Shown here: piece by piece, positions 42,876 to 52,282 of the stretch
Layout: each line of letters begins with the position of its first letter
How positions within the stretch are numbered: position 1 is the first letter of the stretch
Assembly (NCBI RefSeq): GCF_035818475.1
Contig: NZ_JAYMGV010000001.1
Location: forward strand, 744,001-808,000
Length of the DNA stretch: 64,000 bases
Origin: Cognatitamlana sp035818475
GTDB lineage: Bacteria > Bacteroidota > Bacteroidia > Flavobacteriales > Flavobacteriaceae
Direction of reading: 5' to 3'
The notes under the pieces: generated by a model
Database searches by the model: none
What the model saw: the letters and a program-made list of their open reading frames with translations, nothing else
Told to the model about the DNA's origin: nothing
Made by a program: the position numbers and the translations under genes

Positions 42876-44066
42876 ATGAACAGAAGAAAATTTTTAAAAC
42901 AATCGTCATTAGCCAGTAGCCTATTCTTTGTTCCTGATTTTGTTAGAGCTTTTGAAGACATGGCCAGTAGCCGTTTAGGATATAAGCGTTTAGTCATTGT
43001 TCAGTTATCCGGGGGTAATGACGGATTAAACACAGTCATTCCTTTTAGAAATGATTTGTATTATAAAGAGCGCCCTACTATAGGAATTAAGAAAGCAGAT
43101 ATTATAAAAATCAATGAAGAAGTGGGTTTACACGCCCGCCTGGCACCCTTAAAACGATTATATGATAATGGAAATTTAACCATTATCAATAACGTAGGAT
43201 ATCCAAATCCAAACCGATCGCATTTTAGATCTATGGACATTTGGCAAACCGCTACAGATTCAGATAAATTTTCTCAAAGCGGCTGGATTGGCAGATACTT
43301 AGACCATTATGGTAAAAAACCTTATAGTGCTATTGAAATAGATGAAAGCTTATCTCTGGCCATGAAAGGAGAACACCTGAATGCTATTGCCACCCAAGAT
43401 GCCAAATCTTTATATAATTTATCAAAAGAGCCTTATTTTAAAAATATACATAAACATCAAAATGATGTGCACCTCAATGAACACAATTTAGGGTACTTGT
43501 ATAAATCCATGATAGCTGCCGAATCTTCCGCTAAATATATATACGAAACCAGTAAAACCGTTTCAACTACAAAAGAATACCCAAACAACAAGTTTGGAAA
43601 ACAATTAAAAACCACGGCACAATTTATTAATTCAGGATTGCAAACCAAAGTGTTTTACAGTTCTTTAGGGGGGTTTGACACGCATTTTAGTCAAATAGGC
43701 AGGCAAGAAAGGTTACTTGGTATGTACGCAAAAGGCATTGAAACTTTTGTTCAGGATTTAAAAGACAATAATACATTTAAAGACACTCTTATTTTAACGT
43801 TTTCGGAGTTTGGAAGACGTGTAAAACAAAACGGAAGTGCCGGTACAGACCATGGTACGGCCAATAATGTATTCATTATAGGAGAACAACTTAAAAAACA
43901 AGGGCTATATAATAAGATGGCTAACCTAAGTGATTTAGATGATAATGGTGATTTGAAATTTGAAATAGATTTTAGAACTATTTATGCTACCGTGCTGGAC
44001 AAATGGTTAGAAGTAAATGATAAAAAGATATTAAACAAATCTTTTAACCAGCTTCATTTTATTTAA
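42876..44066 (+). CDS. DUF1501-family protein with Tat-like signal
   Basis: A 396-residue protein of the sulfatase/alkaline-phosphatase-like superfamily. The N-terminus NRRKFLKQSS followed by a hydrophobic stretch is a twin-arginine export signal. LVIVQLSGGNDGLNTVIP, SHFRSMDIWQT, GGFDTHFSQ and SEFGRRVKQNGSAGTDHGTANN are DUF1501 landmarks. The start at 42876 follows the DUF1800 stop directly and puts the twin Arg at the N-terminus; a frame-open ATG at 42831 lies inside the previous gene. Tat export suggests folding, perhaps with a metal, before crossing the membrane. Exact activity unknown. Confidence 0.87.
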   Translation: MNRRKFLKQSSLASSLFFVPDFVRAFEDMASSRLGYKRLVIVQLSGGNDGLNTVIPFRNDLYYKERPTIGIKKADIIKINEEVGLHARLAPLKRLYDNGNLTIINNVGYPNPNRSHFRSMDIWQTATDSDKFSQSGWIGRYLDHYGKKPYSAIEIDESLSLAMKGEHLNAIATQDAKSLYNLSKEPYFKNIHKHQNDVHLNEHNLGYLYKSMIAAESSAKYIYETSKTVSTTKEYPNNKFGKQLKTTAQFINSGLQTKVFYSSLGGFDTHFSQIGRQERLLGMYAKGIETFVQDLKDNNTFKDTLILTFSEFGRRVKQNGSAGTDHGTANNVFIIGEQLKKQGLYNKMANLSDLDDNGDLKFEIDFRTIYATVLDKWLEVNDKKILNKSFNQLHFI

Positions 44067-44114
44067 TAAAAAAACCTTGCCTCAATGCCAATATTGTTTG
44101 GGAGAAGCAAGGTT
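44067..44114 (-). terminator. intrinsic terminator for the AlbA_2 gene
   Basis: Arms AACCTTGC and GCAAGGTT with a 26-base loop; on the minus strand the hairpin is followed by seven T. It sits at the end of convergent genes, and the T run serves the minus-strand gene that ends at 44197. Confidence 0.6.
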
Positions 44115-44196
44115 ACATCTTAAAAAGATTAATAGCATTACAAAAATAAGGCTTTTTAATACAACCTGCCTTTTTTAAAGTTAACTTAAAGTTAAA

Positions 44197-45330
44197 TTAA
44201 CTGTACTTCACTTTTCTTAAAATACGTATAGCTTCTTTATAAAGGCTATACGTTTTTGAATTGTACTCTTTTAAATAAGGTTTTGCCTCAGTGAGTTTAT
44301 GGATAGCCTCATCAAAATTATTTAAATAGCAAATTAAATAAGTTACAGGCAGGTTTTTTAAATCTATACTTTCAGATTCTGTAAGTAACATCCCTTTTTT
44401 TAGTTTTTCCAAAATTGCGTTGTTGGTATTATAAATGTGATGCAGTACCTTTTTATCAAATTGGGGCGCTTTAAATAAAAGCTTGGTCTCAATACTATAT
44501 TGCGCATTATCTTCAAAATTAATTATAGTTTCTTCTAACTGATAATACTTGTTAGACCCCTGAAGCCCTAAATTGACATATTCAATTATTTTAAAGCTAC
44601 TGTCATTATAATCAATAGAAACCTCATCTAAAGCTGAAAAAAATAAACGCACCTGCTCATTTATTAACTCAATATCTACCCTGGAATAGAAAACATCTTC
44701 TTTAACCACTTTTTTTTGTCCTGCCCAGCATACCACAAAATACTCCTTAAATACTTTGTATTGGGCATTGTAGTCTTTTCGGTTATTCATAAAATCAAAG
44801 ACGCCATTAAGCGTGTGTTCTATGTTGTTTTGCGCATGCTTTTCAATGGCTTCAACAATTTTAGAATTTACATCCTTAATCTCAATATCAAAAACTTTAG
44901 GCATGCTCATACTTCCATCTCTAAAAAACACGGAACCTCCATAGTATTTCCAAATATTTTTTCTAAGTGATGTGATTTGACCTGTTGGCCTGATGGTTAC
45001 CAATCCAACTACTTTATCATCTGATAAATGTGGAAAAGAGATATTCTCATATTGAACTATTGGCGGATTTGTTAAATAGGCATTAATAAGGTTTTGTATT
45101 TTACTGTCATCAAAAAAATCTACTCCAGTAATGTTATTATCTTCATCCTGCACCCCAATAACTATAAAAGAATTGTTTTTGGGATTACTGTTAGAAAGCG
45201 CACAAATATGCTTTAAAAATTTAGCTTTACCTTCTTTATGACTAATATCCACCTTACGTTTTTTATCATAAAAACTATTCTCATCATTATGAGCCAAAAG
45301 ATGTTTTATAAGTAGGCGTTTGTTAATCAT
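44197..45330 (-). CDS. AlbA_2 / Schlafen-like putative ATP- or nucleic-acid-binding protein
   Basis: A 377-residue cytoplasmic protein. Residues about 25-140 look like the AlbA_2 domain: a KEGKAKFLKHICALSNS stretch, then FIVIGVQDEDNNITGVDFFDD and VGLVTIRPTG. The rest (about 150-377) has no domain I recognise and ends with a helical LTEAKPYLKEYNSKTYSLYKEAIRIL-type region, given here only in part. AlbA_2 proteins are often annotated as ATP-binding or transcription regulators, sometimes in defence loci, but no partner is seen here. It follows the SDR gene by 11 bases and is probably co-transcribed with it. Confidence 0.75.
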   Translation of the reverse strand: MINKRLLIKHLLAHNDENSFYDKKRKVDISHKEGKAKFLKHICALSNSNPKNNSFIVIGVQDEDNNITGVDFFDDSKIQNLINAYLTNPPIVQYENISFPHLSDDKVVGLVTIRPTGQITSLRKNIWKYYGGSVFFRDGSMSMPKVFDIEIKDVNSKIVEAIEKHAQNNIEHTLNGVFDFMNNRKDYNAQYKVFKEYFVVCWAGQKKVVKEDVFYSRVDIELINEQVRLFFSALDEVSIDYNDSSFKIIEYVNLGLQGSNKYYQLEETIINFEDNAQYSIETKLLFKAPQFDKKVLHHIYNTNNAILEKLKKGMLLTESESIDLKNLPVTYLICYLNNFDEAIHKLTEAKPYLKEYNSKTYSLYKEAIRILRKVKYS

Positions 45331-45341
45331 CCGGGTATTCT

Positions 45342-46094
45342 CTATTTAGATTTATTGACTAATGTTGAATTAGCCTGCGCTGTACAAAACATCAATACAT
45401 CAGCAATATTAACATGGGGTGGCCTGGATACAGCAAAATAAATAACTTCAGCTACATCTTTAGCCTGTAAGGCTTTAAAACCGGTATACACAGCATTAGC
45501 CTCAGTTCCACCTTTAAATCGCACCTTTGAAAATTCGGTCTCTACCAAACCGGGGTTTATGGCTCCTACTTTTATACCATAAGCGTTTAAATCAATACGC
45601 ATCCCTTCGGTGATTGCTAAAACAGCATGTTTACTGGCACAATACACATTGCCTTTGGGGTAGACCTCCTTTCCTGCCGAGGACCCAATATTAATGATAT
45701 GTCCAGACCGACGCGCTGTCATTTGTGGAATGACTGCCTTACTCACATAGAGCAACCCTTTTACATTAATATCCATCATAGCATCCCAATCGTCAACATG
45801 TCCACTTTCAATGGGGTCTAAACCGTGTGCATTCCCGGCATTATTAATTAATATATCTATAGTTTTAAATTTATCCGGTAATGATGCTATTGCCTTAAAA
45901 GCTTGGTCTTTATCTCTAACATCAAAATTTAAAATATGAACATTGGTTAATCGTTCAAGAGCCTTTTGGATGGTATTTAAGCGCTCAAGGCGTCTGCCAC
46001 AAAGCACTAAATTGATTCCCTGTTTTGCAAATTCATAAGCGGTAGCTTCACCAATACCACTTGTGGCACCGGTAATAAGAGCTGTTTTATTCAT
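45342..46094 (-). CDS. short-chain dehydrogenase/reductase (YdfG-like)
   Basis: A 250-residue NAD(P)-dependent oxidoreductase. TGATSGIGEATAYEFA is the cofactor loop, CGRRLERL after the second strand suggests NADP preference, NNAGNAHG and the YCASK catalytic pair follow, with Ser in NIGSSAGK. It resembles the serine/3-hydroxy acid dehydrogenase YdfG type; the true substrate is not determinable. First gene of a likely two-gene transcript with the AlbA_2 gene. The 246-base gap to the divergent DUF4382 gene is AT-rich with nothing recognised. Confidence 0.9.
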   Translation of the reverse strand: MNKTALITGATSGIGEATAYEFAKQGINLVLCGRRLERLNTIQKALERLTNVHILNFDVRDKDQAFKAIASLPDKFKTIDILINNAGNAHGLDPIESGHVDDWDAMMDINVKGLLYVSKAVIPQMTARRSGHIINIGSSAGKEVYPKGNVYCASKHAVLAITEGMRIDLNAYGIKVGAINPGLVETEFSKVRFKGGTEANAVYTGFKALQAKDVAEVIYFAVSRPPHVNIADVLMFCTAQANSTLVNKSK

Positions 46095-46340
46095 ACTATC
46101 TGATTATTGTTCTGAAAGTTGCACTTTAATCAACTTTTTTAGTAATTCATATATAAAAATACTTAAAACTAATTCAATATTGTATTATTGTCTATAATTT
46201 ATAATTATCTACTGGTTATTAGAGTGTTATCAATTTCATTGCCATAATCTCTTTAAAAAAATTGACAATTTCTCCTAAATACAATCTGAATTGTTTCTTT
46301 TAACCGTATATAACTTTAGTAAACAAAAAATATTAAGGCT

Positions 46341-47438
46341 ATGAATACATTGAAAAAATTTATCTTCCCTTTACTCTTTTTAACTTTTATATTATCCTGT
46401 AATGATAATGATACAGAGGCAGAATCTATAAAAAAAGGAGAACCAACAATATCTATTCGACTGGTTGATGCGCCAGGGGATTATGAAGCCGTTAATGTTG
46501 AAATTGTTGATGTTATGATTAAAATGGATGATGACAGTGATGATAACAGCGGGTGGATCTCTTTAGAGGCAAACAATGAAATTGTTAATTTATTGGATTT
46601 CACCGGGGGATTTAGCAAAATTCTAGTTGATAGATTTCCTATTCCAGCGGGCACTTTAAGTCAAATGAGATTGGTTTTAGGTGATGGAAACACTATTGTA
46701 ATTAAGGATAGTAATGATGAAGATGAAACCTTTGATTTAAAAACTCCTAGTGGACAGCAATCCGGACTAAAACTAAAAGTTAGGGAAGTCATAGAAGAGG
46801 GCTTTACCTATGACTTTATTTTAGACTTTGATGTAGACAAATCAATTGTACATGCTGGAAATTCAGGAAATATTATTTTAAAACCCGTACTTTATTTAGC
46901 ACTGGAAACAAATTCAGGAATCATAGAAGGAATTGTAACACCTACAGATGTGCCTTCAAAGGTTACTGTACTGGTTGATGATATGGGCACGCCCGAAGCA
47001 GAAGATGATTTTGTTATTTCGGCATTAACTGACGAAAATGGAGCATTTGCTTTATGGGGTGTTCCGGCCGGAACATATGATGTAAAAGCTATGCCTTTAG
47101 ACGAAACGTCTGACTACAATTATGGAGAAACTATTGATGTTGTAGTTGTTAAAGGCGAGATTACCGTAATTCCGGAACCTATTGAATTAATGCTAAAAAC
47201 CGGATCAATTAGTGGTAAAATATCCGGATTAGCAGAAGGCGTTTTGGCAACGGTCTCAATAAATGAAGAAACAAGTGTTGAAACAAATGCAGAAGGCATA
47301 TATTTAATTGAAGATGTAGTACCGGACGATTACACGGTTACTATTACGGCCGAAGGTTATGTAACACAAAATATTGATGTTACTATTGAACCTGATGAAA
47401 ATGAAATAGTAGATGCTACTTTAGTAGCAGTACCATAG
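46341..47438 (+). CDS. DUF4382 lipoprotein with carboxypeptidase-regulatory-like domains
   Basis: A 365-residue envelope lipoprotein (LTFILSC, Cys20, then NDNDTEAE). Residues about 33-190 are a DUF4382 domain (SIRLVDAPGDYEAVNVEIVD, WISLE, LLDFTGG, LVLGDGN). Two beta-sandwich repeats of carboxypeptidase-regulatory or CNA-B type follow (IIEGIVTP ... GAFALWGVPAGTYDVKA; GSISGKISG ... GIYLIEDVVPDDYTVTI). These are adhesion or carbohydrate-binding style modules; no enzyme site is seen. Monocistronic, closed by a strong terminator. Confidence 0.87.
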   Translation: MNTLKKFIFPLLFLTFILSCNDNDTEAESIKKGEPTISIRLVDAPGDYEAVNVEIVDVMIKMDDDSDDNSGWISLEANNEIVNLLDFTGGFSKILVDRFPIPAGTLSQMRLVLGDGNTIVIKDSNDEDETFDLKTPSGQQSGLKLKVREVIEEGFTYDFILDFDVDKSIVHAGNSGNIILKPVLYLALETNSGIIEGIVTPTDVPSKVTVLVDDMGTPEAEDDFVISALTDENGAFALWGVPAGTYDVKAMPLDETSDYNYGETIDVVVVKGEITVIPEPIELMLKTGSISGKISGLAEGVLATVSINEETSVETNAEGIYLIEDVVPDDYTVTITAEGYVTQNIDVTIEPDENEIVDATLVAVP

Positions 47439-47462
47439 TATAGTTTTTAACAAAATACAGAT

Positions 47463-47494
47463 AGAGCGACACCAATAGGTGTCGCTCTTTTTTT
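47463..47494 (+). terminator. intrinsic terminator of the DUF4382 gene
   Basis: Perfect 11-base stem AGAGCGACACC / GGTGTCGCTCT with an AATA loop and a run of seven T, 25 bases after the stop codon. Confidence 0.92.
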
Positions 47495-47569
47495 ATATAA
47501 ATAACCGACTTGTGTGACCCTTAATATTTTAACCAATTATTAACAAGATATAAAGTTTTTTTTTCACAT

Positions 47570-47601
47570 TTTGCAATGCTCAAATATGAGCACTATATTC
47601 G
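47570..47601 (+). promoter_or_regulatory. promoter of the moxR-bat operon
   Basis: TTTG at 47570-47573, 20 bases, then TATATTCG at 47594-47601 (one base off TAnnTTTG), 22 bases before the moxR start. It probably drives the whole operon to batE, since no terminator is seen between the genes. Confidence 0.6.
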
Positions 47602-47622
47602 AGCCGCAAATTAAATATAACA

Positions 47623-48627
47623 ATGATGGAAGACACAGGTACAATTGATATTAAGTCTATTAACGAGAAAATTGAAAAGGAAAGTGCTTTTGTAGATTTA
47701 CTAATGCTAGAGATGAATAAGGTCATAGTAGGTCAAAAGCATATGGTTGAACGTTTGCTAATTGGTTTGTTAGGTCAGGGCCATATTCTATTAGAAGGGG
47801 TTCCCGGTTTAGCAAAAACACTAGCTATTAACACATTATCTCAAGCTGTAGATGGAAGCTTTAGCAGAATCCAGTTTACCCCGGACTTATTACCTGCCGA
47901 TGTTGTAGGGACGTTAATTTACAATATGAAAGAGAATGATTTTTCAATAAAGAAAGGTCCTATCTTTGCAAATTTTGTTTTAGCAGATGAGATAAACAGG
48001 GCGCCTGCAAAAGTACAATCGGCCTTACTTGAGGCTATGCAGGAAAAGCAAGTAACCATTGGTGATGAAACCTTTATTTTAGATAAACCGTTTCTGGTAA
48101 TGGCTACTCAAAATCCGGTAGAACAAGAAGGGACTTACCCATTACCGGAAGCACAGGTTGACCGTTTTATGTTAAAAACCGTTATTGACTATCCTAAAAT
48201 TGCAGAGGAGCAGTCCATTATGAGAGCCAATCTTAAAGGCGCCTGGGATAAAGTTCAACCCGTAGTATCTGTAAGTCAGATTCTAAATGCGCAACAAGCC
48301 GTTAGAGAAGTTTACATGGATGAAAAAATTGAAAAATATATATTAGATATTATTTTTGCAACACGTTATCCTGAAAAATATAAACTTGCCGATTTAAAAC
48401 CATTAATTTCATTTGGAGCATCACCTCGTGGTAGTATCAATTTAGCAACAGCAGCTAAATGTTACGCCTTTATTAAAAGACGTGGTTATGTTATCCCAGA
48501 AGATGTTCGCGCTGTAGTACATGATGTATTAAGGCACAGAATAGGTATCACTTATGAGGCTGAAGCTGAAAATGTGACTTCAGTAGACATCATCAATACC
48601 ATTGTAAATGAAATAGAAGTACCATAG
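47623..48627 (+). CDS. MoxR-family AAA ATPase
   Basis: A 334-residue ATPase, chaperone-like activator of von Willebrand factor A proteins. Walker A is EGVPGLAKT near residue 59, Walker B VLADEINRAP near residue 119, with sensor ATQNPVEQEGTYPLPEAQVDRF following. Two ATGs in tandem begin the gene; either gives the same protein bar one Met. It is the first gene of the moxR-DUF58-BatD-like-batABCDE operon, the Bacteroidota aerotolerance locus. It is thought to act with the VWA proteins encoded downstream. Confidence 0.93.
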   Translation: MMEDTGTIDIKSINEKIEKESAFVDLLMLEMNKVIVGQKHMVERLLIGLLGQGHILLEGVPGLAKTLAINTLSQAVDGSFSRIQFTPDLLPADVVGTLIYNMKENDFSIKKGPIFANFVLADEINRAPAKVQSALLEAMQEKQVTIGDETFILDKPFLVMATQNPVEQEGTYPLPEAQVDRFMLKTVIDYPKIAEEQSIMRANLKGAWDKVQPVVSVSQILNAQQAVREVYMDEKIEKYILDIIFATRYPEKYKLADLKPLISFGASPRGSINLATAAKCYAFIKRRGYVIPEDVRAVVHDVLRHRIGITYEAEAENVTSVDIINTIVNEIEVP

Positions 48628-48661
48628 GATTTCAGATTTTAGAATAACGCAAAGCGGTTTT

Positions 48662-48702
48662 TTAAAATCGTAAGACAAAAATCTACAATCGTAAATTGAA
48701 AG
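48662..48702 (+). repeat. short intercistronic repeat, copy 1 (AAATCGTAA type)
   Basis: TTAAAATCGTAA followed by AATCTACAATCGTAAATTG fills the space between moxR and the DUF58 gene. Similar sequence occurs between batC and batD, and an inverted form between the DUF58 gene and the BatD-like gene. No terminator shape is seen. Confidence 0.5.
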
Positions 48703-49569
48703 ATGGATACTAAAGAATTACTAAAAAAAGTACGTAAAATTGAGATCAAGACACGTAGATTGTCTGATCATATTTTTGGAGGAGAATACCATTCTACCTT
48801 CAAAGGTCGTGGTATGACTTTTAGTGAAGTACGGCAGTATCAATTTGGTGATGATGTTAGGAATATTGACTGGAATGTTACGGCACGTTATAATGAGCCC
48901 TATGTAAAGGTTTTTGAAGAAGAGCGTGAATTAACCATGATGCTAATGGTTGATGTTTCAGGATCAGAATTATTTGGTACAGAACAGCAGTTTAAAAACG
49001 AAGTGGTTACCGAAATTGCCGCTACTTTAGCATTTTCAGCAACTCAAAATAATGATAAGATTGGTTTAATTTTATTTTCAGACCAGGTAGAATTATATAT
49101 CCCGCCAAAAAAAGGGAGATCACATGTACTCCGTATTATCAGAGAACTTATAGAATTTCAACCAGAGAGTAAACAAACCAATTTGGCAGAAGCTTTAAAA
49201 TTCATGCAAAACGTTATGAAGAAAAAAGCCATTGTCTTTGTATTGTCTGATTTCATTGCGGACGACTACAATCAAACCATGAAAATTGTTTCAGGAAAGC
49301 ATGACGTCACCGGAATCAGGGTTTATGATAAACACGAAGAAGCTATACCAAATTTAGGTATCGTTCAAATGCAGGATGAAGAAACAGGAGAATATATGCT
49401 GGTAAACACATCATCAAAAAAAGTACGTCAAAATTACACTCAGTTTTATATTGACAAAGTAAATTATTATAAAGAGAGCTTTACTAAATCCGGTGCGGGA
49501 ACTATTAACTGTCGTGTGGATGAAAGCTATGTTAAAAAGCTCTTAGGATATTTTAAAAGAAGAGGATAA
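48703..49569 (+). CDS. DUF58 protein with VWA-like fold
   Basis: A 288-residue cytoplasmic protein of the moxR partner family. GGEYHSTFKGRGMTFSEVRQYQFGDDVRNIDWNVTAR, shown here only by its parts FKGRG, FSEVR and IDWNVTAR, is the DUF58 core; MLMVDVSGSE is a metal-ion-dependent adhesion-like motif of the VWA fold. It is expected to interact with MoxR. It lies 75 bases after moxR with a short repeat in between, and 14 bases before the next gene. Confidence 0.9.
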   Translation: MDTKELLKKVRKIEIKTRRLSDHIFGGEYHSTFKGRGMTFSEVRQYQFGDDVRNIDWNVTARYNEPYVKVFEEERELTMMLMVDVSGSELFGTEQQFKNEVVTEIAATLAFSATQNNDKIGLILFSDQVELYIPPKKGRSHVLRIIRELIEFQPESKQTNLAEALKFMQNVMKKKAIVFVLSDFIADDYNQTMKIVSGKHDVTGIRVYDKHEEAIPNLGIVQMQDEETGEYMLVNTSSKKVRQNYTQFYIDKVNYYKESFTKSGAGTINCRVDESYVKKLLGYFKRRG

Positions 49570-49570
49570 A

Positions 49571-49610
49571 AGAATTACGATTTATGATTAACGAATTACG
49601 ATTTATAAAT
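49571..49610 (-). repeat. short intercistronic repeat, copy 2, inverted and overlapping a start codon
   Basis: On the plus strand GAATTACGATTTATGATTAA is followed by CGAATTACGATTTAT, that is, two tandem units whose complement is AAATCGTAATTC, matching the core of copies 1 and 3. The start codon of the following gene (49584) lies inside it, so the first residues of that protein are encoded by repeat sequence. Confidence 0.5.
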
Positions 49611-51242
49611 AGAAAATGTTCCATCTTCGGTCTTCCGTCTTTGGTTCTTTCTTCTTTCTTCTTTTTTCTTTTTTCTAGTCTCTCTTTTTCTCAAGTAAAA
49701 TCTACCATAGATTCTACATCAATTAAAATTGGCGAGCAGATTACTTACCATATTCAGGTAGAAACAGACTCAACAAACTTAGTGGTATTTCCTGAAGGGC
49801 AAACATTTGCGCCTTTAGAAATGATTGAATCTTATGATATAGATACTTTAAAGCATCAAGACAAATACAACCTGATTAAAAAGTACGGGCTAACACAATT
49901 TGACTCGGGGGCTTATACCATACCCAGGCAAAAAATCATCATCGGCGATAAGACCTTTTTTACAGATTCTTTAAAGGTTGAAGTCAATAATATTGCTATA
50001 GATAGCACACAAGGGCTCTATGATATTAAGCCCATTATTGCTGTTAAAAAAACAGGAAGCAACTGGTGGAAATACCTTTTGATTATATTATTGATACTAG
50101 GAATCATCGCCTATACACTGTATTGGTTTATATGGCGCAAAAAACCATTAACAGAAGAAGAGGAAATTGCTTTACTTCCGCCTTATGACCGGGCAAAATT
50201 GGCATTAAAGAAACTGGATGAAAGTCATTATTTGGAACATGAAAATTTAAAAGATTATTATTCTGAACTGACTTTCATAATCAGAAAATATCTTGATGAA
50301 AAAGTATATGACCGTGCTTTAGAAAGTACAACCAATGAATTGATAGAGAGACTTCTTTTACTTAAAGAAGGAAATCAGGTTGATTTAAGTGATCAAGACA
50401 TTAAAAACCTGGAAAGCATTTTGCAACGGGCAGATTTAGTGAAATTTGCAAAATCAGCCCCGGATATTGAATTGGCTAAGATTGATAGAAACACTATTGA
50501 TGTTGAAATAGATCATGTTAAAGAAGCATTGCCTGAACCTACAGAAGAAGAAAAGCTTCTTGATGAGAAATACAGAGAAGAACAAGAACGTAAAAAGAAA
50601 CGTAAAAAAGTATGGTTAACAGCAGCCATTAGTGTCTTTCTGCTCTTAGTAACCCTTACCGGGTTTTCTATTAAATACGGGTTCACCTATGTTAAAGATA
50701 CTATTATAGGGCATGATAGTAAAGAACTTTTAGAAGGCCAATGGGTAACCAGTCAATATGGTTTTCCACCAATTACAATTACCACACCAAAGGTGTTAAA
50801 AAGAACAACTCCAGAGCTTCCGGAGCAATTAGCTCAACAAATGGAATTAACTCAGTTTGCTTACGGAAGTTTGATTGATAAATTTCAAATAACAGTAGCA
50901 ACTACTAAACTTAAAAATGCAGACAAACAGAAAATTGATATACAACAGGCCATTGATGGAAGTTTAAAAATGTTTGAAACCGCGGGCGCACAAAATATTA
51001 TCACTAAAAAAGAAAAACATATAACACCTAATGGTGCTGAGGGATTAAAAGTGTATGGAACTATGGATGTCCCTGTAATTCCAAATAGTGATAAGATTGA
51101 AAAAGGGAAATATATGATTTTAGGTTTTACGGCAGAAAACGTAATTCAACAAATTATGATTTTCCATAAAGAAACTGATACATATGCAGAACAAATGGTA
51201 GGACGCATTTTAAATTCAGTTGAACTTAAAGAAGCAGAATAA
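49584..51242 (+). CDS. BatD-like membrane protein of the aerotolerance operon
   Basis: A 552-residue envelope protein. A hydrophobic signal-like stretch (about residues 16-36) ends SLSFSQ, then a beta-rich domain to about 150, a membrane span near 152-172, a soluble helical cytoplasmic part (DUF4381-like, ALKKLDESHYLEHENLKDYYSEL), a second span near 341-360 and a C-terminal domain to 552. The topology and operon place resemble BatD, but the true batD is at 54291, so this is an extra member. The N-terminus up to about residue 15 is encoded by repeat sequence and may not be functional. The stop overlaps the batA start by one base. Confidence 0.78.
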   Translation: MINELRFINRKCSIFGLPSLVLSSFFFFLFSSLSFSQVKSTIDSTSIKIGEQITYHIQVETDSTNLVVFPEGQTFAPLEMIESYDIDTLKHQDKYNLIKKYGLTQFDSGAYTIPRQKIIIGDKTFFTDSLKVEVNNIAIDSTQGLYDIKPIIAVKKTGSNWWKYLLIILLILGIIAYTLYWFIWRKKPLTEEEEIALLPPYDRAKLALKKLDESHYLEHENLKDYYSELTFIIRKYLDEKVYDRALESTTNELIERLLLLKEGNQVDLSDQDIKNLESILQRADLVKFAKSAPDIELAKIDRNTIDVEIDHVKEALPEPTEEEKLLDEKYREEQERKKKRKKVWLTAAISVFLLLVTLTGFSIKYGFTYVKDTIIGHDSKELLEGQWVTSQYGFPPITITTPKVLKRTTPELPEQLAQQMELTQFAYGSLIDKFQITVATTKLKNADKQKIDIQQAIDGSLKMFETAGAQNIITKKEKHITPNGAEGLKVYGTMDVPVIPNSDKIEKGKYMILGFTAENVIQQIMIFHKETDTYAEQMVGRILNSVELKEAE

Positions 51243-52246
51243 TGTTTGAGGGTATAGAATTTTTAAATAAAAGTTTTTTTTGGTTGTTATTAGTGCTTCC
51301 TTTAGCAGTACTTTGGTATATCTTTAAACATCAAAAGCAGACGGCAGAACTTAAAATATCAAGTTTAAAAGGGTTCAAAACTACCAGTTCCTGGTTACCT
51401 AAATTAAGACACTTATTATTTCTTTTAAGGTTATTGGCTCTGGCATTACTTATTACCGCTTTGGCCAGGCCACAATCTGTTGATGTGTCAACAAAAACAA
51501 AAACCACCCGGGGTATAGATATAGTCATGGCTATTGATGTATCGGCAAGTATGCTGGCAAAAGACCTATCACCAAACAGATTGGAAGCTTTAAAAAAGGT
51601 GGCTGCAGAGTTTATAAAAGGCAGGCCTAATGACAGGATTGGACTAGTGGAATATGCCGGAGAAAGTTATACAAAAACGCCGATAACCAGTGATAAAGGT
51701 ATTGTATTACGGTCCTTAAAAAGTATAAAATACAATACTATTATAGAAGGAGGAACAGCAATTGGAATGGGCTTAGCTACTTCAGTAAACCGGTTAAAAG
51801 ATAGTAAAGCATCAAGTAAAGTTATTATTTTATTGACAGATGGTGTAAATAATACTGGGTTTATAGATCCAAAAATAGCCAGTGAATTGGCTGTAGAGTA
51901 TGGTATTAAAACCTATACTATTGGGCTTGGAACTAATGGAATGGCTTTAACACCAGTCGCTATCTTACCCAATGGTAATTTTCAATATGCCAGAGCTCAG
52001 GTTGAAATTGATGAAGATTTACTAAAAGAAATTGCCAAAGTAACAGGAGGCAAGTACTTTAGAGCAACAAATAATAAAAAATTAGAAGAAATTTATGATG
52101 AAATAAACAAACTGGAAAAAACTGAAATAGAAGAATTCAAGTTTTATAACTATGAAGAAAAATACAGGTCGTTAGTACTGCTGGCAGGATTATTATTGTT
52201 TCTGGAGTTACTCATGCGTTTTTCAGTTTTTAGAAGTTTCGTTTAA
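51242..52246 (+). CDS. batA: BatA, VWA-domain membrane protein
   Basis: A 334-residue protein with membrane segments at about residues 9-27 and 58-76, a VWA domain with the metal-binding site DVSASM near residue 99 and the later LLTDGVNNTG, and a C-terminal span near residue 310. The VWA domain faces the periplasm by topology. It starts at the last base of the preceding stop (coupled). It pairs with BatB downstream. Confidence 0.88.
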   Translation: MFEGIEFLNKSFFWLLLVLPLAVLWYIFKHQKQTAELKISSLKGFKTTSSWLPKLRHLLFLLRLLALALLITALARPQSVDVSTKTKTTRGIDIVMAIDVSASMLAKDLSPNRLEALKKVAAEFIKGRPNDRIGLVEYAGESYTKTPITSDKGIVLRSLKSIKYNTIIEGGTAIGMGLATSVNRLKDSKASSKVIILLTDGVNNTGFIDPKIASELAVEYGIKTYTIGLGTNGMALTPVAILPNGNFQYARAQVEIDEDLLKEIAKVTGGKYFRATNNKKLEEIYDEINKLEKTEIEEFKFYNYEEKYRSLVLLAGLLLFLELLMRFSVFRSFV

Positions 52247-52282
52247 ATTATAATATAACAGCTTAATAGATAAACAGTAAAA

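Noticed and set aside
46095..46340. Possible small RNA or regulator site between the SDR gene and the DUF4382 gene.
   Set aside because: The spacer is AT-rich with no hairpin, repeat or clear promoter beyond a weak TAACTTTA.
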